DNA of 64,000 nt from Verrucomicrobiaceae bacterium (GTDB lineage: Bacteria > Verrucomicrobiota > Verrucomicrobiia > Verrucomicrobiales > Verrucomicrobiaceae). The notes under the pieces are model-generated. The model did not search any database. It saw only the letters and a program-made list of their open reading frames with translations, and was not told where the DNA came from. A program made the translations under genes and the position numbers. The stretch spans positions 186,001 to 250,000 of the forward strand of contig JAEUHM010000054.1 of NCBI GenBank assembly GCA_016795485.1, in the 5' to 3' direction. How positions within the stretch are numbered: position 1 is the first letter of the stretch; each line of letters starts with the position of its first letter. Below are positions 25,848-35,871 of the stretch, one piece after another.

Positions 25848-28646
25848 TTAGTGGGTGAAGAAGAACTCCTTGGAGTTCAGCAACGCCCAGAATAAATCTT
25901 CAAACACAGCCTTGCGATTATCTGCAGACTCGGCCAACGCCGTCTTCACGGCTCCCAACTCTTTCTCATTGGGGAAACGGCCAAAGCAACGAAGATAGAG
26001 TTCTTCAACGATCTGCTGATCGGTGAGCTTTTGCTCGGTAATCAGCTTGTTGATCACGCCACCAGCCTGGATGTTGCTGTGAACGGCGTCTCCGTTCATC
26101 AAATGCAGTGCCTGGGACAAAGTCGGCTCCATCTTTACCTCGCAGGAGCAAACGGTGGTGCGAGTCGCGCGTCCGAAGGTGGTGAGGAAGTAGGTGCTCA
26201 CTGCACCGTCAGCGATCTGAACCGCACGGGCACCAACAGGCAGACCTTGGAACTTGTTCGGGCGATTGGTGACTTGGCTGATGGCGTCCAGAAGCACTTC
26301 AGCGCGCAAACGACGAACGAGTGCGTGGGAGAAGTTACGGCGATCGCTCTCATTGGACTCATTCGCGATCGATGTGCGCTGGTAGGTCTCCGACATCACG
26401 ATGTCCTTCACGAACTTGCGCATGTCGTAGTTATATTCGACCAACTTTTTAGCCAAGGTGTCGAGAAGTTCAGGGTTGGTCGGTGGGTTGCTCACGCGGA
26501 CGTCATCCACTGGGTCAACGATGCCAACACCGAAGAAGTGAGCCCAGATGATGTTCGCGATGTTGCGGCTGAAATAAGTGTTCTCGCTGGACGCAATCCA
26601 CTTAGCCACCGCTTTCCGGCGGTCTTCGCCAGCTTTGATCTCGGGTGCGTTGCCGCCGAGATACTTAGGCGGAACAACAGCGTTGGTCACAGGGTGGCGA
26701 GCCTCTCCGCCTTTGCTGTTGAAGATGACCACTTCTTGAGGGTCGTCCGTTTGCTTGCGGCCGATCTGCATGAAGAATGACTTGAAGCCATAGTAGTCAT
26801 TCATCGTCCAGCGATCAAACGGATGGTTGTGGCACTGGGCGCACTGGATTCTCATCCCCATGAACACTTGGGCGATGTTTTCCGTCACCTTGATAGGGTC
26901 TAGCTCCATCTGGTAGTAGTTGACTGGAGGATTGGAAACCGTTCCGCCTGAAGCAGACAGCAACTCCACAACGATCTCATTGAGTGGGATGTTCTTGGCG
27001 ATCCGATCTTGGAGCCAGTTGTAGTAAAGAAGGGTGTTCTTGTAGAACGGTGCGGTGTTGTTATTCACCCCAGAGCGCACTTGCAGCAACTCTGCCCACT
27101 TCATCACCCACAGTTCAGTGAACTCCTTCTTGTCCAAAAGACGCTCGACCAACAGATCACGCTTGTTTGGAGTTTTGTCTGCTACGAACGCCCGGATCTC
27201 CTCAGGCTTTGGCATGGTGCCCACCACGTCCAAGTTCACGCGACGGAAGAACTCGATGTCTGCGGTCTTGCCAGATGGAAGAATGCGGAGCTTGTGCAGC
27301 TTCTCGTTCACCAGGGTGTCGATGTGATTGGCCTCGACGAGCTTTGGACGCTCATACTTGAGGTTCTCAGGGATCACCAAAATCTGAGCCGTGATCGCAA
27401 ACACGTCGAAGCGGCCCAAAACGAACGCCTCACCACGATCACCGCTCGTTACGAGTCCATCCTTGTTGGTTGAAGCCACTGGGTCATTGTTCGATGAGAA
27501 CAACGCGAGGTTCGTCACATCGCGATCAGTTCCATCGCTGTACTTAGCGCGGATCGTGATCTGCTGAGTCGCGTCACGTCCCTCAAGCACGGCTTGCTTC
27601 GGATAGATTTCGATTCCGGTGCAAGTGGCTACGGTCGGCGCATCAGCAGGAGTGTTGTTTGATATCCACTCGATCACCGTTTTGTAGTAATCGCTCTTCT
27701 CGTCAAAGCACTGGTTTCCGCTGTGAGGTACCGCTCCAAGCGACTTCTCGATCAGCGTGCTTTCCTCTGGGATGGCCAGATTGATCCGGCGGCCCACCAT
27801 TTCACGGGTCAGGCGTGTGTAATCACCATCCGGATCCATGCCGAACAGCGACAAACGGAATCCGTCTTTGCCGCGAGCAGCACCATGGCAACCACCTTGG
27901 TTACAACCCGTGCGCATCCAAATTGGCATAACGTCCAGTTTGAATGAGACTGGACGATCAGCAGTCGCCTGCTTCACCACCAGCGGCACCTCGGCTGCCT
28001 TACCGCCCAGGTTTGCCGTCAACTTCGTGCTGCCATCCGTAATCGGACGGAGAACATCGCCATCCAGTTTAGCGAGCTTGGTATCCACCACAGTTAGGTT
28101 AGCGGACTTCGTGACGTCACGCGTAGTGCCATCGGCAAAGCGAGCCATCACGGACACTTTGTGAAAATCACGCTTGGTTTCCAGGGTCACATCGGGGGGA
28201 AGTATCTCGATGCTGGTAAGAGATGGGAGCTTTGCTTGGAGGGATGCCATGGCTTTCAACTCAGCAGCCGACTTCTGCTTCAAGACCAACCCGTCTGGCA
28301 TCTTGGCACCTTCAGCGACCCAGCGCTTCAGCACATCGATCTCTCCAGCACTGAGCGGATCACCCTTCGGAGGCATGATGTCGTCATGCCCCTTGGGCAA
28401 AACGATGCGCTCAATCAGCAAACTCTTGTCGGCATTACCGGCGACCATCAGCGGACCGTTCTCGCCGCCTTTCAGCATGTTGGCCAGAGTGTCCATCAGC
28501 AGGTCACCTTTGACCTTGTCCGGATTGTGGCACTCAAGGCAGCGCGTTTCGAGGATGGGTTGCACCTCCTTGACGAAGTCAACTGCAAGTGCCTGGCCTG
28601 CAAAGGCTAGGGCAAATGCAAAAGGGGCAAATGGGGGCTTTTTCAT
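25848..28646 (-). CDS. PSD1 / Ig-like / DUF1549 / DUF1553 protein
   Basis: About 932 residues. The ATG at 28646 gives a signal peptide (MKKPPFAPFAFALAFAGQALA); the longer frame to 28676 adds ten residues from a GTG and is less likely. Domains in order: cytochrome C-like PSD1 (CLECHNPDKVKGDLLMD, IMPPKGDPLS), a Big_2-like Ig domain (FADGTTRDVTKSANLTVVD), a second heme-type site (GCNQGGCHGAARG), another Ig-like domain (YSDGTDRDVTNLALFSSNN), then DUF1549 with CAQCHNHPFDRW, and DUF1553 (YFSRNIANIIWAHFFGVGIV). No DUF1501 partner is adjacent; instead a PQQ propeller lies upstream. Function unknown, probably exported redox or polymer catabolism. Confidence 0.92.
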   Translation of the reverse strand: MKKPPFAPFAFALAFAGQALAVDFVKEVQPILETRCLECHNPDKVKGDLLMDTLANMLKGGENGPLMVAGNADKSLLIERIVLPKGHDDIMPPKGDPLSAGEIDVLKRWVAEGAKMPDGLVLKQKSAAELKAMASLQAKLPSLTSIEILPPDVTLETKRDFHKVSVMARFADGTTRDVTKSANLTVVDTKLAKLDGDVLRPITDGSTKLTANLGGKAAEVPLVVKQATADRPVSFKLDVMPIWMRTGCNQGGCHGAARGKDGFRLSLFGMDPDGDYTRLTREMVGRRINLAIPEESTLIEKSLGAVPHSGNQCFDEKSDYYKTVIEWISNNTPADAPTVATCTGIEIYPKQAVLEGRDATQQITIRAKYSDGTDRDVTNLALFSSNNDPVASTNKDGLVTSGDRGEAFVLGRFDVFAITAQILVIPENLKYERPKLVEANHIDTLVNEKLHKLRILPSGKTADIEFFRRVNLDVVGTMPKPEEIRAFVADKTPNKRDLLVERLLDKKEFTELWVMKWAELLQVRSGVNNNTAPFYKNTLLYYNWLQDRIAKNIPLNEIVVELLSASGGTVSNPPVNYYQMELDPIKVTENIAQVFMGMRIQCAQCHNHPFDRWTMNDYYGFKSFFMQIGRKQTDDPQEVVIFNSKGGEARHPVTNAVVPPKYLGGNAPEIKAGEDRRKAVAKWIASSENTYFSRNIANIIWAHFFGVGIVDPVDDVRVSNPPTNPELLDTLAKKLVEYNYDMRKFVKDIVMSETYQRTSIANESNESDRRNFSHALVRRLRAEVLLDAISQVTNRPNKFQGLPVGARAVQIADGAVSTYFLTTFGRATRTTVCSCEVKMEPTLSQALHLMNGDAVHSNIQAGGVINKLITEQKLTDQQIVEELYLRCFGRFPNEKELGAVKTALAESADNRKAVFEDLFWALLNSKEFFFTH

Positions 28647-28736
28647 GGGTTTACGAGGGTTTTCCAACTTTGTCACGACCTACGCGGGGATTGAGCGCGT
28701 TGTTTCAAGTTTGTTAAAGACCTTAACCGGGCCAAA

Positions 28737-29915
28737 CTACATCAATTTCCAGAGTTTGCCATCACTGCGAACGTAGACGGCACTGCCGCTTACAGCTGGG
28801 GTGCTAAGCACCGTCTCTCCCAGGTCAATGGACTGCGAAATCGCTCCCTCTTCTGCTGCGGTATCGATGGATTGGAACACGCCGCGCTCACTCACGATGT
28901 AGATGGTCTTCCCAGCAGCGACAGGCGAGCCGCTAAACGGACCTTTCAGACGCAATTTCCAGTTCTCGCTGCCATCTTTGGTATTCGCCTGGATCATGAC
29001 GCCGGCGTTGTTCACCACGTAGAGATGGTCGCCAATGACGAGCGGACTTGCTGTGCCGGGCTTGAGCCCTTCGTTCCTCCACCGCTGGGATACTGCTCCG
29101 TCCTCCACAGCGAGAGCCGTGATGCCATTAGAGACGGCATACACCACACCGTCCGAGACCGCGCTGGAAGGGATAGTGGCCGCGCCGTCCAGGTAGTTCC
29201 AGGCTTGATTGCCAGTCCTTGGGTTCAAAGCCAGGATTCCCTTGCTCGATTGTAGGGCTACTGCACCACCGACATGGATGGCGCTTGTCCAGTTTGCAGC
29301 TTTGGGCCTGTCCACCTTCCAAAGATTGCCCCCAGAGTCGAGATTGAGTCCCGCGGCGAATGACTCACTGTCATTCTCGCTTTGCACGACGAGAGCATCG
29401 CCCATCACACTGGGCGACTGAGCCATGCCCAGTGAGTTACTGGCATTGGCATAGTCGTAGGTCAGTCCCCGCAGCCACTTCAAGTTGCCTTCGAGATCAA
29501 AGGCGAACAAATCATTGCACGAGTAAAGGGCATAAACCCTCTTTCCATCGCTACACGGTGTTGGAGCCGCCACACAGGTCTTGGAGTGCGCCATGGTGCG
29601 TCCCGTGGCCTTCATTTTTCTTTCCCAGACCACCTTGCCGTCTGCCGCATTGAAACAGATCACATGCAGGCTCTCCTGCTTTGGCCCACTTGCCGCTGTG
29701 AGAAAAACTTTGTCGCCCACGATGATTGGCGAGGAGAGTCCCCGCCCCGGCAGCGCCATTGTCCAGGCCACTTTCAGTTCCTTAGTTGGTGCCTCGGCTT
29801 CCGTAGAGACAGCAGAACCGCCCTCACCGCGAAACTGCAGCCAGTCAGCTTTAGCAGACGTGCCCGAGAACATCGAAGCAGCCAGCAACAACCCGTAGAC
29901 TTTTGTGTTGATCAT
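28737..29915 (-). CDS. Exported PQQ-type beta-propeller protein
   Basis: A 392-residue propeller with a signal peptide (VYGLLLAASMFSGTSAKADW) followed by WLQFRGEGGSAVSTEAEAPT, the opening typical of PVC PQQ-like proteins. Blades contain the pattern HVICFNAADGKVVW, NDLFAFDLEGNLKW, ILALNPRTGNQAW and QANTKDGSENW. It is upstream of and cocistronic-looking with the DUF1549/DUF1553 gene (about 90 bases apart), suggesting they act together outside the cytoplasm. No cofactor-binding residue can be assigned. Confidence 0.88.
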   Translation of the reverse strand: MINTKVYGLLLAASMFSGTSAKADWLQFRGEGGSAVSTEAEAPTKELKVAWTMALPGRGLSSPIIVGDKVFLTAASGPKQESLHVICFNAADGKVVWERKMKATGRTMAHSKTCVAAPTPCSDGKRVYALYSCNDLFAFDLEGNLKWLRGLTYDYANASNSLGMAQSPSVMGDALVVQSENDSESFAAGLNLDSGGNLWKVDRPKAANWTSAIHVGGAVALQSSKGILALNPRTGNQAWNYLDGAATIPSSAVSDGVVYAVSNGITALAVEDGAVSQRWRNEGLKPGTASPLVIGDHLYVVNNAGVMIQANTKDGSENWKLRLKGPFSGSPVAAGKTIYIVSERGVFQSIDTAAEEGAISQSIDLGETVLSTPAVSGSAVYVRSDGKLWKLM

Positions 29916-29983
29916 GTGGCAAGCAATACGATGCGTTACGCCTGAACTCGCAACCGGTTTCGCCCGTTTTTCCGTACCTGCCT

Positions 29984-31069
29984 ATGCCCCGACTTTCCAT
30001 CCACATCTGGCTGTCAGCCCTGGCACTTGGTTTGATCGTCAGTTGTGATGAAAGCACTAGCCATCGACTGGCTCGCGAGCGCGAACTTCAGCTCAAAGAG
30101 GCCCAAGCTGCTGCAGCTGAGCCCAAAACCGCTCTTGAGCGTGCTCTAGCTCCGCTGGAGGTGGGGCAAAGGCTCGTTCTCTACTGTGCCGCTGACTTGC
30201 GTGACCCCACTCAGAGCACTCAACTAGCCATCCTCCAGGACACCGCGCCCGCTCTGGGGAACGGCTTGGTCCTAAAGCATTTGGACGCTGGCGGAGATGC
30301 TGGCGTCCAACTAACTCAACTCCAGCAAGTCCAGAAAGCCAAGCCAGCCATCTTGCTCGCACACCCGATTGAAGGTCGACTCACCAGCGCCATCCTCCAC
30401 GACATGAGTGCCAACGGGACCGTCGTCTTGGGCATGGACGCTAGCGTAGAAGCAGACTCCGGGGCGGTTACCTCGTTTGTCGACGACAAAAAAGCTGGAG
30501 CCCTGGCCGCTGAACACGCCATTTCGGCCCTCAAACGCAAGTCCGCAGCCGAATCCAACGGCGCGAACCCGACCAGTGGGCGGGTGATTCAAATCACTGC
30601 CGACGAAGACAGCATGCTGACCAAGTCGATCAGTTCAGGATTCGCCGATGCGCTCAAGTCCGAGCCAGGGATCATCTTGGTTCACGAAGCCCCGGCGTTC
30701 TGGACTAAAGAAGGTGCCAAAGCCCGAGTCACGGAAGCGCTGCGTCTTCAGGGGCAGTTTGATGTCGTGGTAGCCCACACTGATGAAATCGCTCTAGGCG
30801 TGTCCGAAGCACTCTCCCTCGCTGGGAAACGCGAGGAGGTTCTCATCATCGCCATTGGAGGCTTGAAAGGCCCAGACGGCGGCGTGGAACTCTTGCGCAA
30901 CTCCATCGTAGACGCGGTCATTTACCGCCCCCTGCCCATGGAGAAACTCTACGAGGAACTTTCCGCCCTCGCCAAAGATCCGAACCATCGGCCAAAGTCC
31001 AGTCGCGCCGAGCTCCAACCCGTCCTGCTAACGCCCAAGAACCTCGAGGACGCCCTCCAAGGCCGATGA
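29984..31069 (+). CDS. Periplasmic sugar-binding-type lipoprotein (RbsB-like)
   Basis: A 361-residue lipoprotein: the N-terminus ends in the lipobox LIVSC. A charged helix (RLARERELQLKEAQAAAAEP) links it to a type 1 periplasmic-binding fold: KPAILLAHPIEGRLTSAILHD, VLGMDASVEADSGAVTSFVDD, GRVIQITADEDSM, DVVVAHTDEIALGVSEAL and VLIIAIGGLKGPDGGVELL. These match the RbsB/ABC sugar-binding family. No permease or ATPase gene lies in the neighbourhood, so it may work with distant transporter genes or as a sensor. Divergent from the PQQ gene by 68 bases. Confidence 0.83.
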   Translation: MPRLSIHIWLSALALGLIVSCDESTSHRLARERELQLKEAQAAAAEPKTALERALAPLEVGQRLVLYCAADLRDPTQSTQLAILQDTAPALGNGLVLKHLDAGGDAGVQLTQLQQVQKAKPAILLAHPIEGRLTSAILHDMSANGTVVLGMDASVEADSGAVTSFVDDKKAGALAAEHAISALKRKSAAESNGANPTSGRVIQITADEDSMLTKSISSGFADALKSEPGIILVHEAPAFWTKEGAKARVTEALRLQGQFDVVVAHTDEIALGVSEALSLAGKREEVLIIAIGGLKGPDGGVELLRNSIVDAVIYRPLPMEKLYEELSALAKDPNHRPKSSRAELQPVLLTPKNLEDALQGR

Positions 31070-31097
31070 ATCAAGGTAGATCAAGCCGCTCGGCCCC

Positions 31098-34000
31098 CTA
31101 AGGAGCAGCGATGACTCTGATCTCCCCGCCTTCGTAAGCGTCCTTGGCGTAAAGATAGCAGCCGATGGCTTGCAGGTCCGCAGTGCCGCTCAGTCCGGGC
31201 ACGATCAAGCCTGTGATTGCCATGTTCGTGTTCGTTAACGACTTCACCGTGCCGGTGAGTTGACCCGAGGCATTGAGTCGTAGCAGCGTCAGGGGCGGAG
31301 ATGGCAGTGGCGTGAACGCATTGGCCACGCTCAGCGTGAGTGTCGCCGTGGTTGGGGATGCATAGCCTGCTCCGGTGAGGGTTGCATTAACCTGACCTGC
31401 TCCGTTGGTGGTCAGAGCGCGTGTGCCCACTGCGGCCTTGGTGTATTTGCCTCCCACCAAGTCATAGTTGCCGCTGAACCCGGTAGCGTGCAGCGCGCCC
31501 TTGGTTGCAGTTTGTGGAAGTTTGTTAAACTTCATCACTCCCGTGACTCCTCCTCCCAGGGTGATGCCCAGGATGCCGGCATACTCCGTAGCAGGGTTGG
31601 TTTGCAGGCCGTTGGCATACACCATCACTTGCCCGCCCTCTACGATGGCTGTGGCACAGCTCACTGGTAGGGTATCGGGTCCGCGTCCCGATACCGTCAC
31701 CGCTCCGCTCTTGGCCACCAGCATCCGCATCCAACCCGGTGAGGCGGGCAGACCGGTTTGACCCGTTTGAGCGATCTGGGCGGTGTGGTAGTAGCCTACT
31801 CCGGCTGGGTCCACTGGCGCGCGCGCGCCATACAAGTGCGCTATCGCATTGCCGGTGTAGGTCTGTCCCGCTTCTACAGCCACTACAGTCAGATGCTGCC
31901 TCGGTTCCCCGATGTCCGAGCCGGCTGGTATGGTCTGCACCTCGAAGGTAGCTCCCGCACTCACCAGCGATTCCGCTCCGGTGCTATCCAGGCGACCACT
32001 CAAGCCAAACACACGCCCATTCATCACCGCACGCCCCGTCAGGTTGCCGTTGCTCGCCACTGTTGCGCGGAAGATGCCATCTGCGGTGCCTGTGCCGTCA
32101 TCCAGCAGGCCTGTGTAGGTTCCTGCCAAACCATTGTAGCTCGCCACGATCACCACCGCAGTGTCCTCGCCTCCTTTGCCATCGCTCACTGTGTAGGTGA
32201 ACCCATCCTGATCATCGAAGGTCGCACCGTCCTTGGTGTAAGTGATGCTGTTGCCCGTGAACGTCACCGTGCCTGTGCTCGGATCGCCCACGTCGATGAT
32301 GGTCAATATATCGTTATTGGGATCAGCATCATTGCTCAGTGGATTAAACGTTGTGGTGGATCCAAGAAAGGTGATGAAATCATCCTCGGCCACAGGCTTA
32401 GCGTTGGCAGATGTGATGTTGATGGTGAGCACATTGCTTGGGTTCCCAGCTGTGTCAGATGCAGACAGGGTCACCACGAGAGGATCACCATTGTAAGTAG
32501 TTGCTGCAGCAGGCGTCTGCACCACGGTGATGATACCTACCGCATCATAGCTCACTACCTGTGCGGCGTAATCTGGCAGCGCGCTGCTGGGCGTGACCAT
32601 CAGCGGAGTAAAACCACCCACGGGAGCTTGCAAGGTTGGCGGTGTCGTATCCTGCACACGCACCACGAAGCTCCCGGTCGTGTTTCCTCCCATGCTGTCC
32701 GTCGCACTCACGTTCACCGTCGTGTCACCCACGGCAAAGAGGCTGCCGCTGGCTGCGGAGATCGTTGGTGTCAGCGGACCATCTTCCGCATCATTAGCCG
32801 TCACGGTGAACGTCACCGTTGCTCCCGCACCACTCGTTGCCTCCGCGATCACTGGCGAGGTGGGCAGACTCAGTGTCGGCGGCGTGTTACTCACTGTGGT
32901 GAAGGTCATGTCTGCTCCTCTTTTGTTGGCCTGAGCATTGCTCGCTGTCAGGCGATAGTGATAAGTCGTGCCGGGCGTGAGACCGGAGAGAACTGCGCTC
33001 ACATTCTGAGCCGTTGAGTCATCATCTGGAGAAAGCGTGACGCTGGCCGTGCTACCATAGCTGGTGGATGTGCCGTACTCGAACTGCGCCGTAGTGGCCA
33101 GTCCACCTGGGTTCACCGTGCCGTTCAACGTGGCACCCGTCATGCCCACAGGGTTCGCCGTGAGTGTGGTAGCCACCGGAGCCAAGCCAAGTGTCTTCCG
33201 CCAGCGCCAGATCGCCATTTGGCTTGCCGTGCCATAGATATTGCCATCGGTGCCAAAGAGCGGAGTGCTGGCAGGATACGCAGCCCCTACCCCATCAAAC
33301 GAGTGCAGCACGGTGTGCGTGCCACTGGAGGTGATCTTGAAAAGTGTGCCACTGTCGCTCGCCCCACCGCGTTTCGTGGTACCGTAGAAGCTTCCATCGT
33401 CTCCCTGTGCCAATCCGGTTACGGGGCTGCTACCGTCCGCAGTGTTGAAGCTATGTAGCAGCGTGTGCATGCCATTGGCAGTGATCTTGAACACCGTGCC
33501 CTTGCCATTGGCTCCACCTTGCTCCGTAGTGCCATAGAAGCTACCATCGCTACCCAAGACCAGTCCTGCTTGGGGGTTGCGACCCAGGATGGAACTGAAA
33601 CTAAACAGCAGAGTGTGGGTACCGCTGGACGTGATCTTATATACCGTGCCTTGTCCATTGGCACCACCCTGGTGAGTCGTGCCGTAGAAACTACCATCGC
33701 TTCCCAAGACCAATCCAGCTCTCACCTCCCTGCCATCGGTCCCGTTGAAGCTATGCAGGAGCGTGTGAGTGCCGCCGGCAGTGATCTTGAACACCGTGCC
33801 ATTGCCGTTAGCCCCGCCAGAGACAGTGGTGCCGTAGAAGTCCCCATCACTGCCCAAGACCAACCCACCTTCGGGCTTGCTGCCACCGGTACCATTGAAC
33901 CTGTGCAGCACCGTGTGGGTGCCGTCAGCCGTGATCTTGAACACTGTTCCATAAATGCTAGTTCCGCCCTGTTGAGTCGTGCCGTAGAAACTGCCATCAC

Positions 34001-35366
34001 TGCCCTGCACCAGCCCGGCTTGGGGATATGCACCAGCGCTGACGTCAGTGAAACTACGGAGGACCGTGTGCGTGCCGCCAGAAGTGACTTTGAACACCAC
34101 ACCCCAACCACTCACTCCTCCATTGACCGTGGTGCCGTAGAAGTTGCCATCAGCGCCTTCCACCAGCCCGTCGTTAGGCCCTACTCCATTGGGATTCTCA
34201 AAACGATGCAAAACCGTATGCGCCCCACTCGTGGTAATCTTGAACACCGTTCCGGTTGATGAGCTATGTCCCCCAAACTGCGTTGTGCCATACAAGTTAC
34301 CATCGCTCCCGAAGACTAACCCACCCCGGGGAGTGGCCCCATCTGTGACACTGAAACTGTGCAGAACGCTAACCCCAAAAGTGGGTCCTGACAGCTTGAA
34401 CACCGTGCCTTGGCCCATGGCTCCGCCCTCGTAGGAAGTGCCGTAGATGCTACCATCACTACCCAAGGCCAACCTGCCGCTGGGCCTACTACCGCTGGAC
34501 ATCTGGAAAGTCTGCACAAGGTTAACAAAGTCACCTGGCATGATCCTGAAAACCGTCCCTGGCCCAATATAACCTTCGGTAGTACCGTAAAAGGTGCCAT
34601 CGCTAGCCTTAACGAGGTCGCCACTGGGGTGGCGCCCAAAACTGGAGTCGAAACTATGCAGAACACTATGCGTACCGCTGGGCGTGATCTTGAATACCGT
34701 ACCGAGACCGTTCGCGCCTCCATCTCTAGTTGTGCCATAGAAGCTGCCATCATTGCCCTCCGCCAATCCAGTCCTGGGGTAGCTACCAGTCGCAGAATGA
34801 AAGCTGTGCAGCACGGTGTGAGTGCCACTGGCGGTGATCTTGAATACAGTGCCACTGCTGTTGGCTCCACCATACTGCGTGGTGCCGTAGAAGTTGCCAT
34901 CACTGCCCTGCATCAGCCCGGCTTGAGGTGCGAAGCCAGTGGCACTGCTAAAATGGTGCAGCAAAGTGTGTGTGCCGCTGGAGCTGATCTTAAACACCGT
35001 ACCAGCGCTGTTCGCCCCACCAGAGGAGGTGGTGCCATAGAAACTCCCGTCAGCGCCCTGCACCAGCCCCGCAACAGGGCTTTCGCCATTGGCCCCGTTA
35101 AAACTGTGCAAAACCGTCTGCACTCCGCCAGCCGTGATCTTAAACACCGTGCCCAGACCACTCGCTCCGCCAATTTGTGTGGTGCCGTAGAAGTTTCCGT
35201 CACTGCCCTGAACCAGCCCGGCATAAGGCTGCTTTCCCTGATTATCCGAGAACACCGTCTCAAACGTCTGCGCCTGAGCGGGGCTAAGGGTCCAAAAAAG
35301 GCCGAGTGCAGCACTGGCCCACATCGCGGGGACCATGCATCGAGTGACTAACGAGTTCAGTTTCAT
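31098..35366 (-). CDS. Giant GloVer-repeat surface protein
   Basis: A 1422-residue exported protein. After a signal peptide (WASAALGLFWTLSPAQAQ) come 13 full and one partial tandem repeats of about 50 residues, each with the core GSDGxFYGTTxxGG, then GTVFKIT and HTxLHSF, the GloVer family found in Gloeobacter and Verrucomicrobia. Fourteen units would make two seven-bladed propellers. An Fn3-like domain (ATLNGTVNPGGLATTAQFEYG), an HYR-like domain, a cadherin/VCBS-like domain (PLSNDADPNNDILTIIDVG) and a C-terminal beta-rich anchor-like domain follow. An adhesin or matrix role is likely; no partner is seen. Confidence 0.9.
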   Translation of the reverse strand: MKLNSLVTRCMVPAMWASAALGLFWTLSPAQAQTFETVFSDNQGKQPYAGLVQGSDGNFYGTTQIGGASGLGTVFKITAGGVQTVLHSFNGANGESPVAGLVQGADGSFYGTTSSGGANSAGTVFKISSSGTHTLLHHFSSATGFAPQAGLMQGSDGNFYGTTQYGGANSSGTVFKITASGTHTVLHSFHSATGSYPRTGLAEGNDGSFYGTTRDGGANGLGTVFKITPSGTHSVLHSFDSSFGRHPSGDLVKASDGTFYGTTEGYIGPGTVFRIMPGDFVNLVQTFQMSSGSRPSGRLALGSDGSIYGTSYEGGAMGQGTVFKLSGPTFGVSVLHSFSVTDGATPRGGLVFGSDGNLYGTTQFGGHSSSTGTVFKITTSGAHTVLHRFENPNGVGPNDGLVEGADGNFYGTTVNGGVSGWGVVFKVTSGGTHTVLRSFTDVSAGAYPQAGLVQGSDGSFYGTTQQGGTSIYGTVFKITADGTHTVLHRFNGTGGSKPEGGLVLGSDGDFYGTTVSGGANGNGTVFKITAGGTHTLLHSFNGTDGREVRAGLVLGSDGSFYGTTHQGGANGQGTVYKITSSGTHTLLFSFSSILGRNPQAGLVLGSDGSFYGTTEQGGANGKGTVFKITANGMHTLLHSFNTADGSSPVTGLAQGDDGSFYGTTKRGGASDSGTLFKITSSGTHTVLHSFDGVGAAYPASTPLFGTDGNIYGTASQMAIWRWRKTLGLAPVATTLTANPVGMTGATLNGTVNPGGLATTAQFEYGTSTSYGSTASVTLSPDDDSTAQNVSAVLSGLTPGTTYHYRLTASNAQANKRGADMTFTTVSNTPPTLSLPTSPVIAEATSGAGATVTFTVTANDAEDGPLTPTISAASGSLFAVGDTTVNVSATDSMGGNTTGSFVVRVQDTTPPTLQAPVGGFTPLMVTPSSALPDYAAQVVSYDAVGIITVVQTPAAATTYNGDPLVVTLSASDTAGNPSNVLTINITSANAKPVAEDDFITFLGSTTTFNPLSNDADPNNDILTIIDVGDPSTGTVTFTGNSITYTKDGATFDDQDGFTYTVSDGKGGEDTAVVIVASYNGLAGTYTGLLDDGTGTADGIFRATVASNGNLTGRAVMNGRVFGLSGRLDSTGAESLVSAGATFEVQTIPAGSDIGEPRQHLTVVAVEAGQTYTGNAIAHLYGARAPVDPAGVGYYHTAQIAQTGQTGLPASPGWMRMLVAKSGAVTVSGRGPDTLPVSCATAIVEGGQVMVYANGLQTNPATEYAGILGITLGGGVTGVMKFNKLPQTATKGALHATGFSGNYDLVGGKYTKAAVGTRALTTNGAGQVNATLTGAGYASPTTATLTLSVANAFTPLPSPPLTLLRLNASGQLTGTVKSLTNTNMAITGLIVPGLSGTADLQAIGCYLYAKDAYEGGEIRVIAAP

Positions 35367-35530
35367 AGAGAGGTAAGTGACGCGGGTGAAACGGCACGTC
35401 CCTACCTCTATCCGGTTTCTCCGCGGCCATTACACCAAAACCGAAAAAAAGATGCCTCCCTCATCCAAAAGCACCTCCCCGCCTCTGTTTTCCCCCTTCC
35501 ACCCTGGACTCCGAACCAAGCCTCACGTCT

Positions 35531-35549
35531 CCTGGCTCACAGAGCCAGG
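35531..35549. other. Stem-loop in the 230-bp gap before the GloVer gene
   Basis: CCTGGCTC and GAGCCAGG pair perfectly around a 3-nt loop. There is no T-run on either strand. The gap 35367-35596 is otherwise pyrimidine-rich and shows no gene. It may mark the 3' end of the small gene at 35597. Confidence 0.3.
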
Positions 35550-35596
35550 CTACAGCCACCCTCCGCCTTCCATCTCCAAGTCTCCCCCTCTCCGTT

Positions 35597-35851
35597 TCAC
35601 CTCCTCGCCGTGAGGATCAGCTCATTGAGCTTCTGAATCACCATCTGCAACTGATTCGGGTCATAGTTCGCCTCTGGATTCATGTCCAAGGTAGTCACCG
35701 CGTTCGTGTTAGCGCTGGTGTTCTCAATCGCACTCGCCAATGCCGCGTTGGTCGCTCGGGTCTGGATGTCGTCATTCAGCGCGTTGAGCTGATCACGCAT
35801 CTGTTCGGCATCAATCTCGGTGTTCGCTTGCGGTAGGGATGGGTCGAAGGG
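35597..35851 (-). CDS. Small helical protein of unknown function
   Basis: An 84-residue product not recognised. The frame is open to 35944, but the ATG at 35851 is preferred because the upstream part lies inside a repeat array. The body looks helical: TEIDAEQMRDQLNALNDDIQ and DPNQLQMVIQKLNELILTAR. It is the second of a leftward pair with the 35994-36701 gene, separated by the 110-bp inverted array. The pair could be structural or carrier proteins. No family assignment is possible. Confidence 0.5.
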   Translation of the reverse strand, partial: PFDPSLPQANTEIDAEQMRDQLNALNDDIQTRATNAALASAIENTSANTNAVTTLDMNPEANYDPNQLQMVIQKLNELILTARR

Positions 35852-35871
35852 CATGGGCTGGGAATACGTTT

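Noticed and set aside
31758..33017. 419-codon plus-strand frame antisense to the GloVer gene
   Set aside because: Low-complexity shadow of the minus-strand Ig-like and C-terminal region, full of Cys, His and Arg with no fold signature; the same applies to 34410-35351.
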